Origin: Collybia mongolica
Lineage: Eukaryota > Basidiomycota > Agaricomycetes > Agaricales > Clitocybaceae
Assembly (NCBI GenBank): GCA_013420905.1
Contig: JAAXNY010000014.1
Location: 372,001 to 436,000 of the forward strand
DNA length: 64,000 nucleotides
Direction of reading: 5' to 3'
Shown here: one piece after another, positions 22,831 through 34,400 of the stretch
Numbering within the stretch: the stretch's first letter is position 1
Layout of the letters: every line of letters starts with the position of its first letter
The notes under the pieces: model-generated
Told to the model about the DNA's origin: nothing
Databases searched by the model: none
What the model saw: the letters and a program-made list of their open reading frames with translations, nothing else
Position numbers and translations under genes: made by a program

Positions 22831-25357
22831 ACAAGCCGCCTCACACTGAGAGGCGTCAAGTATCATTCATGTTAAGGGTAATCTCCATTCTTCTACCCTC
22901 ATGCATGGGCTGGGCTGACTCGAGAAGGTGATCCTCGTGTAGGGCCGAGAGCTCTGCATGTCACTTCTTATTGATTGTTGATGCATGGGATCTGACAGAA
23001 AAAGTTTTATTTGCGTGAGTGCGGGGGTCTCTTTGTTCTGTTCGACGGCAGCAGTACCCTAGTCATGGAGGAAATATCTAGCACACGAGTTAGACACTGA
23101 CCCTCTGCCTACAACACATTCAGTGCGCTTTTTCCGAAGACCTCCGCGCGATGAGGTCATTCTTGTTTGGCTGTACCTTTCACCAGCAACACGAAACCGT
23201 CAGCATTTTCGGTAGGTTCCTAGAAATCGATGTGATGCCTGCCCCATGTCAAAAAATCTATTTCGACTTTTCGTCCCAAGCCTGTGGATGTTCAATCCAT
23301 TAGACAGTATTTACCCTTCGTTCTCAGGTCCAAAGCGTCGAGTTCCTCGGAGCTATTCCCATCGCACGCGTTCTGATCTCGCTCTCATCCAACTGGCATA
23401 TTGTTACTCAGACTCACTGCGGCGATCCGCTTCTCTGGGTTATCCTTTCTTCCATCTGCTTTCACTCGGCCAACTCAAGTGTTCTATCACATCGATGTGG
23501 ATCGTGAATTCTATACAGATCAGGCCCCCGGTTTGCAACCAGGGAGTCGCCCCTTCCCTAAAGTCCTGTCAGCCCATTATTCAAGTCCTCCCATTGGTGG
23601 AATTTCCAGCCAGCTCCAATGCCGTTATACATTCCCACTTCTAGATCAACTCGAGCGATTTCCAGAAGGCAAGCGCCCACCAAAGCAGCCGGATTCCCAC
23701 CCATGTCATCTCTCAGGAATATCATTTGTGTCAAATATAGCAGATCCGGATTTCGCACCAGGTGACCAGCGTTCGATTGATAATACCGTACCACCTCCTT
23801 TAGGCGTGATTCGCGTGGAAGCAAAACAGGCCTAACAAGTGCTCGATATCAGGAGACACCTAAACACTCGCGGGAGAAGCCCAGGTATCCGCATGGTCTT
23901 TCGTGGGGGCTTACGATGTGCCTCCGTATGTTGCCCCTCGAGCTTAGCGGGCCCGTGGTTCGGCTCCGCCTCCGCTATAGCCACCTAGGTTCTAGCTGGG
24001 CTCGGGGATGAGGCTCTAACTGGGTATTCAGTTCTAGTCGGCGGTTTTAGAGCCGTAACACGCCACAGAGGAAAGATGTCGGATATCGGTTATTGACGGT
24101 CGTCTGGGCACAAAAGTGGATGAACCTTAGATGGATCTCATTTTCGCAGCGTTGCGATTCACTAAAAGACTCGCGGGGAAGCAAGGCGCCCTATCGCGAT
24201 CGCCACTCAGCCACTGTTCGCGCATCACGCAAATCCAGTCGCGTTCGTCATTCTTACTGGCCTAGTGGCGATCGTTGTACAGAAGGCTGATTACAAGTTT
24301 GGTTGCTGGGCGTCAATCGGCGGCTCTCGGGTATCTGGATATGGAGGAACAGGACTAACATTCACTAGATGCTGATCTGGATTGTTTTCATCCCCTCTCA
24401 CGGCACCAGTCTGGATGTTTTATGGCACCTTTACAGGCTATTACCGGAGATCTTGGGAGTGTAAAGGTTCGCGGGAGAAGCACAGTTGCCATCCCCAGTG
24501 AGTACTCTCAAGTAAACTTGGGGCGTTGCGCTGCTTATCGCCGAATAGGAAAGATCGGGGATTCATAGGCTGCTTCAGCTTGGTTAGACTTATCGTTAAG
24601 AGCAAGCTGTCGTTCAGCTACCACTGCTACATGCATCTGCCGTGTATGATGTTCGAACGTGCCGTTTGTGCTCAAAAATGACCCTGTGTCTTGAAGCGTA
24701 TCTTGAAGCGTGCGCTATTATATCCAGAAACAACTGATGCTGTGCCGGCGTTTCACAATAATCTATTACATAGTTTTTGGTTCCGGTACAGCTTATCTAC
24801 TGCACCTATGGTGATAGTTGACCCTACCGTTCGTCTGGTTTGCCAAGGCCAATGTTAGGGTGCGTATTGCACCGTCATTGAGGGCGTCGTTAGCACTTAT
24901 CAAATATACCTAGCTTACCTGCTGTCAACGTTGGCATGTGCGTGCCACAAAAATTGCCGATGTTTTTAGGAGGCCGTACCACAAACCGCTCTTGACACTA
25001 ATTACATATGGCATGTGCGCTGTCGTTTACTTGTTTTTCTGCCAGTCAATAGCCTGACGCACAAATCACCTCCTAATTTTTACTGCTAATGGCGTTTTCA
25101 AGGCTTTCCTTCCAGCCATCGACAACTTGCTGGAAGGCCCCTAGATATGTAGATGAACAAGCTGTTTGTAGGATAAGTTATCACCTCAACATCATACTTC
25201 TCGCAAGGGCTTTGTCGAGCGGCTATGCAAAGAGACCATCGTAGTTGAAAGGCATGGTCCGTGCACAAGGAGTTAATGAGCCCAATTTGGGAGAAAACTG
25301 TCCTAATTAGGAATGTGAACGCTTAATTTCACAGAAGGCTGCCATTGGGGACGTGAC
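22831..25357. other. Gene-free stretch before the PUF gene
   Basis: No gene is recognised. Block 23240-23360 resembles 20985-21100. CGCGGGAGAAGC-like motifs recur at about 23868, 24170 and 24469 (spacing about 300), perhaps the remains of another array. A minus-strand frame at 23558-23824 (88 codons) has protein-like composition (LLYLTQMIFLRDDMGG) but no recognised family, no splice partners and overlapping frames on the other strand. Confidence 0.45.
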
Positions 25358-25364
25358 TATAAAT
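25358..25364 (+). promoter_or_regulatory. TATA box and CT-rich leader of the PUF gene
   Basis: TATAAAT lies about 100 bp before the ATG at 25464 and is followed by a pyrimidine-rich stretch (25366-25460), the usual core-promoter layout of basidiomycete genes. The transcription start is inferred. Confidence 0.55.
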
Positions 25365-25463
25365 TTCCTTTCTTCCGCTTTTTACCTCTTCATCCCTTCC
25401 ACGACACCCTCTTATTCCCCCCTCTTCTGACCCCCGACGCCCTCCTTTTCTTTCTCATTCGTT

Positions 25464-28400
25464 ATGTATGCCCCAGAGCCTCCGCCGCCTCGCTCGAGAC
25501 AACCCCAGGGCACAGCGGCGTCGATCTGGGCGCCACAACCCCAGCCATCCGAATCGACGTGGCCCCAGACATTGGACTCATTCTCACGCGTCGCTGAGCG
25601 TGAGTTCTCTGGCAATGGGCGCGGAGATCAATCCAGGTATCCAGTCGTGCGTCGCGAAGACGTCTTCGGACCTGTTCCTCCACCAAGGGACGTTGGTGCG
25701 ATCGGCGACGGAAGGAAGAAGAACAGTCCAGAGTTTGATGAGGGTGTGAGTTTCATTTTTATTGACCCATACCTGCATCATTGGAAGGCGTCTAAAACAA
25801 TTTCGTAACGATCATCCCACCCCTTCTTTTATCAATTCATGCTTTTCATTGTTTGCGTTCTTGTCATTCAGATATTGACATCCGAATGGTATCTGATATA
25901 ATTTCGCAGCGTATTACGATAGATGATGGTTGGAGGACGACAGGTGCGGCTTTTGACGATGGTGTAAGTACAATGTCCACGACATCCTGTTTGCTCTCAC
26001 ATAATTGACTCGCAAATATAGCGTTTTGGCGAGGGGTGGAAACAAAACAACTCTGAATTGGTAATTAAGGCCTGTTACCACCGTCTCAGGTCGTTGAATG
26101 GCGCATATAGGTACTTGGGACTGGCGGTGTCAGGTCGAAATCCAATCAAGAGTTTGACGATACGGTATGTGCGCTAATTCAACGATGAACTAGTGCCTTA
26201 CTGGCGCTATAGCATGTTGAACAACTACTCCGGACGTTGAATCTCCATTCTCCTGCTCCATGCACTAAAAAGCCAGCCCTAAGCCTGGACACATCGCCCA
26301 GTCCACCTGACTTCTCCCCTGCTTCGGCCACATCGTCGCTGTTGACGCCTACTGATCTCTCGCCGTCAAGACCCGGATTTGACCCCAAAATGCTCTCGCC
26401 ATACGAGCTCGGCCAAGGCCACCCTTACAATCTACAGAATTCCTTGCTCTTTGAAAATGCCTCACCCATCTCGCCATCCTACCGTCCCCAGTACCCACCC
26501 ACTGCTACCACTGCCTTTCCATTCTTTGAGCCTTTCTCCGAGCCACCCACTCCCGTACTACCTATCCCACCACACTACCAGTATAACACACCCCCAGTTC
26601 GTCGCATGGATAACGGCAGACCGTTGCCGCCAATGGATTGGCGATTGGCTCCCCAGCCACAGCCACAGCCTCCGTCATCTGAATGGTCACTGCCCGAGGA
26701 TAAACTTGAGTATAACTCGGGCGCAGTGGGCCTCGACGAGCCTCCACGCTCATCCTTTGGATTCCAGCATCCCTCGATCCCACAGGGGCCCTCCCATGAA
26801 GTATTTCCTCCACTAGCACTCAGCCACAATAAAACTGACTATATGCGCAGCCGATCAATTTCCTGTCATTGTTGCATCCTTCATCATCGCCGCCTTACCA
26901 CATATTTGTGGCTCGGATCATCAAGTCTTCCGATCAACAAGCGAGCATTTTTCTCCAGCAAAAGCTCAAGGTCGCCGATCTCGAGGAACGCGCCAAAATA
27001 GTTGATGCGATTTGTGCGCGCGGGTTTGAGATGATGGCCCATCGGTCAGTCATTTCTACTGCAGAATCCCTGACCATTCCTGACACCCTGAATCCCCATG
27101 TAGCTTTGGTAATTGGGCGGTGCAAAGGTGTCTGGAAGCCGCATCGACTCCCGAAGAACGTAGGAAAATCGTCATGTGCATGAGGTAATCCTGATTTTCT
27201 TTCCGGAAGCTCCGTTTGCATGTTGACCTTCCATTTACAGAGGACGTATTGTTGAGCTTGCAACCAACTGCTACGGATGTCACGTACTCCAGAAAGCCCT
27301 TGACTGTGAGGAAGATATTCGTTTGCTCATCGTCTCAGAATTGTTGCTCGGTGATCCTGCTCAGACTCTTGTGAACAAGCATGCGTCGCATGTTTGGAGC
27401 AAGGTAGGCTTCGCTTAACCCTCGATGCCGTTGTTTCAACTTACAACTTGCCGCTAGATAATGGAACTTTCTTGGACACCGCCAGCTCCACCCATCTTCG
27501 CATAGTAAGTCGCTACATTTTTTTCTCCACGATACCGGGATGTTGGCATAGCGCTCGATCCCCGGCACCCATCGCCGCATCAATCATACATTCGGTTAGA
27601 TACCGTCCTTGGGGGTCCATCATTAATCCAGGTCAAGGAATCGGCTTTTAATAACGACACCTTCAATTACTCTGCATCGCACGTCAATTGAGCGCCCCTG
27701 ACCTGCCATCTCTACCTGCCAAAATGAGTCTTTCGCTAATTTCATTTCGCTCCTTTTAGCGTCAATAAATCGTTGAAGGGGAAATGGGCTTCCCTTGCTT
27801 GCCATGAGACGGGATCCCTTGTTGTTCAGGTAACTATTCTAGCTGTTTCTAGCATGGCTTGGACTTGGCTGATCATTATTTACCCATTATTTTTCTCTTT
27901 TGATCTCTTTCCGTCTGGATCTGCTATTGTGGTCGCCGTACCTTTAGCACGCTTTTGAAAACCTTGAAGCCGAAGCAAAAGATGGGATTGTGGATGAGCT
28001 GCTTAACCATGGTCCTGCTGTCTTCGGTGAGGTAGCGAAGAATCAGTGGGGGTCTTACTGCGTGCAGCACAGTTTGTTTTCTTTTTTCCTTTTTTCCATT
28101 GTCTCCAGCTGACGGGATAGCATTTCACTTTTGGCAGTTCTCGAACATGGATCGGACAAGCATAGGCAGATGGCCCTACAACATCTTCTAGAGGGACTTC
28201 TCGAGTTCGCGACAAATGAGCAAGGAAGCAAATCCGTTACGAAGGCCCTCAAAGAAGGTGGGAAAGAGACCCTAGATAAGGTCATTGACCGCATGTGCGA
28301 GCCAGCGAAGGGGTAAGTTCCATTGCAATCGTTGATGCTTCCATGCTCATCCTGGGATGTCCTCATAGGTCGAGGAGGGCAATGATCGTGGATCTAGCAC

Positions 28401-28740
28401 TCTCGGTCACCGGCAGCCAGTTGATTGCGAGTGTGCTGCCAACGGTATGACGTATTGCCTTCTTCGAGTTGGGGTGCTGACGAAAGATTTCCGTCTAATC
28501 AGGCTGATAAGGACCAACGGGCGCTTTTGTACGAATGTATTAGGGGCCACATCGTCACCCTTCGGGGTTGCAAGACCGGCTCAAAGGTCATTTGGCTCTT
28601 GTGCGTTCTAGTCTTTCTTCCTTCTCCCTTGGCCTGGGCTGATTCTCCCACTTTTAGCGATAGGATGGTACGTTAGTAACGTTGTACTTCTAAACATTCC
28701 TGATTCTCTATGGTTATAGCGCGCATACTATGGATATTGA
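25464..28740 (+). CDS. PUF (Pumilio) repeat RNA-binding protein
   Basis: Sixteen exons splice in frame to 691 residues: 25464-25745, 25910-25963, 26022-26060, 26111-26164, 26213-26800, 26851-27044, 27104-27184, 27241-27403, 27458-27504, 27760-27829, 27948-28071, 28138-28312, 28369-28444, 28503-28600, 28658-28667, 28720-28740. PUF proteins bind 3' UTRs and repress or localise mRNAs in the cytoplasm. Residues 1 to about 340 are low-complexity, rich in P, Q and S, with recurring FDE/DDG motifs encoded by short early exons. PUF repeats follow, with base-contacting helices in FGNWAVQRCLE, CYGCHVLQKAL, HASHVWSK, TGSLVVQHAFE, WGSYCVQHILEHG, EQGSKSVTKAL and TGSKVIWLFDRM. The end is MRAYYGY. No RRM is seen, unlike yeast Jsn1/Puf2, which some repeats resemble. 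The donor at 28072 is GTTTG and exon 15 is 10 nt. The subfamily is uncertain. Confidence 0.88.
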
Positions 28741-31457
28741 ACGACTATCCCAACACGCCTGCTTGCAATACCAGTCCGAACCAAGATTTCTATCTCAAAC
28801 GCGGAGTTTCATGTCCACAAAAATTCAAAATAGACTCATCCGGCAACGATAAGCCACTTCGATTTCCCCATACTCAGAAAAAAAAACGGAATTTATAATA
28901 TCTCGCACAATCAAACTCGCATTCTGTTCAAATCATACCAACAAACTCATGCATACACCCATCCATCATACAAGCAAGTACACTTCAAGGTTTTCGTCAT
29001 GTTTTCTGGCTTCAGTTTTCATTTCTGCATTTGCTCTTTGATCGTTTTAATGCAATTTCATGTTCATTTTTCCCTGGCATACCTATTATGTTTAAACCTG
29101 CTGTCTTGTCTTCCTTATGTATCTTCTTCGCCTTTGTCATCTTTGATCCATGGACTCACTTCGTGAGCCCCATCTGCATATTACATCCATCCATCATCCA
29201 GAACCATATATCCTCCCAGCATCAATCATCGTCCGCAATAGCTACCATCCTTCTGTTTCCTTGCCATTTGAAGCTGTGCCATAAGGTTATTGTGCCTGGC
29301 CTCACTATAGGCCCGTGTACATATAACGTTCTCAGCACCAGTATCCTTTCGTACAGCATACTATCTCACACTCTTTGTATACAGTAACTTGAAACACTTT
29401 GATGCGAACCTTGTTATATATAACCATCTGACTGTCTGACTGTCTTGAGAAATAGACCCGGCGCTGCTCGAGCCATATGACGGCCGTTGGTACGCCGGTC
29501 AATGAGCACATGTTCTGTTATCCCCATCGTTATTAGTCAAAGCAACTCTAATTCCACAATTCCACGATGGTTTGTGCAATCTGACATCTCGAAGGTGGGC
29601 TTGAATTGAATTAGGGTCCACAACAGAAAACAAGATAAAGGGCGTAGTAACTCGGGTTTGTATTGAAAAGCGGATACTCCAACCGATGGACAATTTGGGT
29701 GATAGAACAAGAAATTCTGAATACATGAGGAGATTGACGGAGGTTAGCCGCGAGATCTTTGCCAAAAAAATAAATGTGAAGGGGACGAAGCTTGAGCGTT
29801 TTGGTTTTGCTCGATGATGCTCCAATCCGCACATTTCGCATTCCCATTGGTGCTATGCGCGTGCACCTAATGAGTGATTTGCGGTATGCCTCATGTAGCG
29901 ATAGCTAGAACATTATGATTGGCAGGGCAATAGTGACTAGATACAAGACCGGTGGGAAGAAAATTTCAAAACCGGTGCTGCGCGCTTGGACGTGAATGAT
30001 AACCTATAGACAAAGTTGGGCATGGGATGTATCGAAGCTCTTCGCACGGTAAACCAGATAAAGGAAGAGTAGAGGCTTGAAGGGCCTGAGATCTGGCGAC
30101 ATATACTTTCAGATATGGATGGAGGCTTACCTGACGAAAATCAGAAATTAAATCCATCAATAATTGACAGTGGACCACCGGAACCATGTGAGAGTGCTGT
30201 CAGATACTTAGAAATAATTTTGGCAACCGTTAAATTCGATAGAGATAGCCTGTGGCGGACGGCGCAATATGCGGGGAGATGGACACATCCGATACATGAA
30301 CGCCCCAAAACGAAATTCTAGACTGGACAGGGAAGGCAGTGCGAGAAGTCGGTGATTGTGTGATGATGACCAGTTAGTGGGGTGGCCTTGAGGCCTGCCT
30401 TTAACCAATGAACCGTCACGACCATGACCCAGAGTGGTTCGAGACCCGATGTTACTGGACTGGCTCGGCAGGTTTACCAGTACGTAGGCGGTCTGTCCTG
30501 CAAATCTAATGGTCACCTCCCGGATATATCATTTTACACATAGCTCGTGCTGAACCTGGTCGAGTGATTCGCGAATTCTGGCTACGAACCATGTTTCGTC
30601 GGGGATGTACATCGGGCAGGATGAATAAGCCATTCCTTAATTTTTCTACAATTCTCAGGCTGGGTGTTAAAGTCATGTTCCTAAGGAGAGTTTGATCGAG
30701 GAAGAATTCGTACCTTCAGAAGGGATGAGTATATTGTTCGGAGAAGTCGGAAGGTTTCATGGTTCCCTGAGAAGGGTGACAGTCACCTGGTGGTTTGACC
30801 GCCATTATACTCCGTACATCCTGCGGTGACTTGGCGGCTGAGCTGTCCTGAACAGTCAACTCGAAGGGCCGAAATTTTAAGTTCAGGACGTGGTGGTACT
30901 TGAAAGGATGCGAGTCGGGGACTCCGGGTGAGCACAGGTGAAATACTTTTGGTCGGGATTAGTCCCAGTCTACTTTCATCATTATCACCACCTTTGAATC
31001 CGGTCTCTGCTTTTAGGTATGGTATAAGCAAAAGTTGAGATTAAATCCTTGAGCACACGCGACCTTTTCTGTATGGGGTCAATCCATGGCACAGGACCCA
31101 GGTGCGAACCTAGGACATCATTTATGTCTGGATAAAATAATCAAGAATGAAATTTCGCAGGGAATTACAAACTTTCCTCTCCTACTCTTCTTGGCGGCCT
31201 TATACCTTCTCATTATGATCCTTGTCGGCACCGCGGGTGGTGAAGGAGGGTGAAGACACAGCACCAAATTCGTGGCTTGAAATGTGTCACGCCTATTTCG
31301 GCAGGTTCCGAGAGGCGTTGTCGAGGTGCCTACCATGATTTTAGCGCTAACACAGCATCTCATTACTCTTCCTGTCAGTTGTAGCTGTATACCTTGTGGT
31401 TGTCTTTTTCAATACCGTTTTGTTTTCGGGGACAATCTTAAAGCAAACTAGGTCAAT
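28741..31457. other. Intergenic stretch between PUF and PARP-E2 genes
   Basis: About 2.7 kb without a recognisable gene, RNA or strong repeat. The AT-rich 3' flank of the PUF gene (28741-29400) contains an open frame (29031-29387) that is T/C-rich and without motifs. A short CTGACTGTCTGACTGTC run lies at about 29430. The start of the PARP-E2 gene has no clear TATA box. Confidence 0.45.
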
Positions 31458-34400
31458 ATGGCACCTTTAACTCGCAGTCGCCTAACTGAAGATGTCATTG
31501 TTGTGCATGATTCGGATTCAGAACCGTAAAATCTAGAAAATCATACATATAAACGACACAAGACAGAGTTTGGTACGTATTTGACGCGTCCAGCGCGTGT
31601 CTTAAATGCTCCTTGTCGATATTCACTAATCCAATTGCGCTCTGATGCCTATGAAGACCAGCATCAAAGCAAGAATATGAGTGATGATATGGACGTTGAT
31701 ATTGAGACCTGGTATCCAAACACAAGTGGTTCTGGTCAACACAGTTTTCTCTCAAAGCCCAAGCTCAATACGGAGAAGAACGCACATCTCAAAGGCCGTC
31801 GAAGATTTAATGCAGATCTCGAATACATGAGCGCAGAGTGTAGTGAAGGGCTCGTTATCCATGGAAACGTAGTCAAGAGTAGGTCATACCAGTCAGGATG
31901 AGGGTCTCACTAAATATGTACAGAAATCCGGCCAGGAGACGACGAAGGCGCGATTGAACTCGTTATTTGCGATGAACGCGGAAAGCATGTACTTGCTGTC
32001 AACATTCTTACGTCGGGTGGGTTTTCCTTCCATACAACCTTCAACCCCTGACAACAATACAGATACTTCGGATTACCCTAAAAATCATTCGTTCTTCAGC
32101 TATTCTCCAGACTCAAATCTGCCACCTCATGTCGCTGAAGCTGTTGAGAGCATCGCATCAGATTCGTCGCGGACTATCCAACAAGCCGTTGAGAAGTTAC
32201 TTGCTTCGTTAAGGGGATCTCAGGCGGAATCACAAGTCACAGAATTACAAGAATTTGAGATGGACGATGAAGAGAGTGGTGATGATTACGATCCGTATGA
32301 CGTCGACGACCTTGTACCCGCTAGCAATGCGAGTGTTGTCACGCTGGATCGGCAGAGGCTTCAGAAGTGCGTTTCTTCGTTCAAATCCATCATGGCAGTT
32401 ACTCAGGATTTTCTTTGCAGCGATTTTATTGAGACAATAGCGACAAGTTACCGACCTGGATTCATCCGCTTTGGAGGAGACGATTTCTCAGTGTCAGTAT
32501 CCTTGCCAGTCATCACACTAGCAGACTCAATTCCTCCTCGTGCCCTGATGGCTTGGGATCGTCGCCTCCTTTCACGCTTCCAAAACCTAACGCTACTCAT
32601 ATCAAACCTTCGTGGAGTGTACCCTCCACTTGAGGCGGATGGGACATATACTTCAGCAGCGCATCGTCTTGGAACTGCTTTGACTTTCCAAGTGGGGCTG
32701 ACATTGAAGTACAAACCCGGGAAAGAATTTGCCAAGGATGCTGCGAGCATGTTTGGCCTGATAACACAGGATGCTGAGGACGAGCTTCGCATCCAGGCGG
32801 AGAGGGATGCGGCCCTTGAGTATCTTGACTTCGAATATAATTCTGATCATTTTGGGGAAACGTTCCCGCCTCCGGTGCCAGCTCCAGTTGACGATAAACA
32901 GGAGGATGAAGGGCGGTTCGATCGGTTCAGTCTGAGCAGTGCCCTCGAATCCTTGATGGATCAAGCGTTCTTAAAAGTTGTCCAACTTAGAAGGAAGTTC
33001 CGGTTAGGGTGGTCGGGAGCAGAGCAGCTATTGTCCGAGATGGAGAAGACCCAGCAAAAGCCCGAAATTATCTATCAAGCGATGCAGAATGTTAGTTTTC
33101 TATGATTCTCAGCATCAAAGCTAATCCATTTTCTTTTAGCAATTCATTGCGGTTGATAAGGAAGAAATGGATTTAGCGAGAACTAATGTGTTGCCACATG
33201 ACCCTCTTTTGGGCTTGGGGGCTAACGACGGGATAAATTTGCCACTGACTGCTTTCTGTTACCTTGTTCGACGTTTATCGGTAGGTTCGCTTCCAGTTTT
33301 CTGGAGATATACGTTAATAGATTTGAACAGCTTTGTACGCGGTACTGTATCGTATGCCATAACCGGTTAACCAACGATTATGAAGCCCTCAAGCCGTACG
33401 TTTGCGACTCGAAACTTTGCGCGTATCAATACTATTCCTTAAATCGGGGACCTTCTCTTGAGGTACCGAACTTTCCTGTATGTTTCATGCAGCAGATCTG
33501 ATTTCCTGGCAGTACGAAATCATTCACAATCCGCGAACGGTGGATCTTCTCGTCTCGATCGCCCATTCTGCAGCGACAGAGGGTGTGATGGAAGACCCAC
33601 TCCCTGTTGGCATGGGACTGCGAGTGCCACGACCTGATTCCGATAAAGTTCCTCCCATGCTAAACCACAGGATGATGCCCGGCTTCGCGGCACAAGCACA
33701 AGTAGTGGCCCAGCCCCTTGTCCCCCCCCAACAAAAGGAGTTTACGGTAGGACCGGACGGGCTTGGAGACTTCGACGATTTAACTTTGGCTTTGGTTCGT
33801 TTTCAATGTCTTGTTTTCCGCGAGGCTATCATTTAGAATCCCTCCGTCTGTCAGATGAGAGTGTCAATTGCAGAAATGATTGATTCGTTACCATCGGCAA
33901 GTCCTATTCCTGGCCTCCATGATTGATATTTATTTGTTTTTTTTACTTCTTAGATTGATGATATGAAAAAACACCTTGAAAGGAAGGTCAAGGCGGGCAA
34001 GTCGAAGCCGAAGTTGAAAGATCTAGATTCCGCTGTTCTTCCTGCTGCCTGGTCTATTCTTCGATGGTGGGTAATGTTTTCGGGATTGAAGCCGTTCTAT
34101 GCTAAGAAGAGTATCCAGGTGTGTGGCATCCTGTACATCATATTTGGAAGAAATCACTTCTGGCGATGAACGTGTACATGGTCTTGGTAAGCATTGATAC
34201 ATGCTGCACGATTCTGATTTTCTAACCAAAAAAAAACGCCATCTAGACCCTGCTTGGCGTCAGTTTCGGTTCAGTGTTGGTGCACCAGATGCAGAAGCCA
34301 AGTTCAAGTCCAGTGTCCGGGAGTCCCAGGCCATGGACAAGAACGCACAGAAATATCCATCACTCTACGTGCGTGATTTTGGATGAACCTTTGTAACAGA

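Noticed and set aside
23246..23835. Plus-strand frames of 132 and 144 codons
   Set aside because: Overlapping frames in old repeat sequence with no motif; no exon structure could be built.
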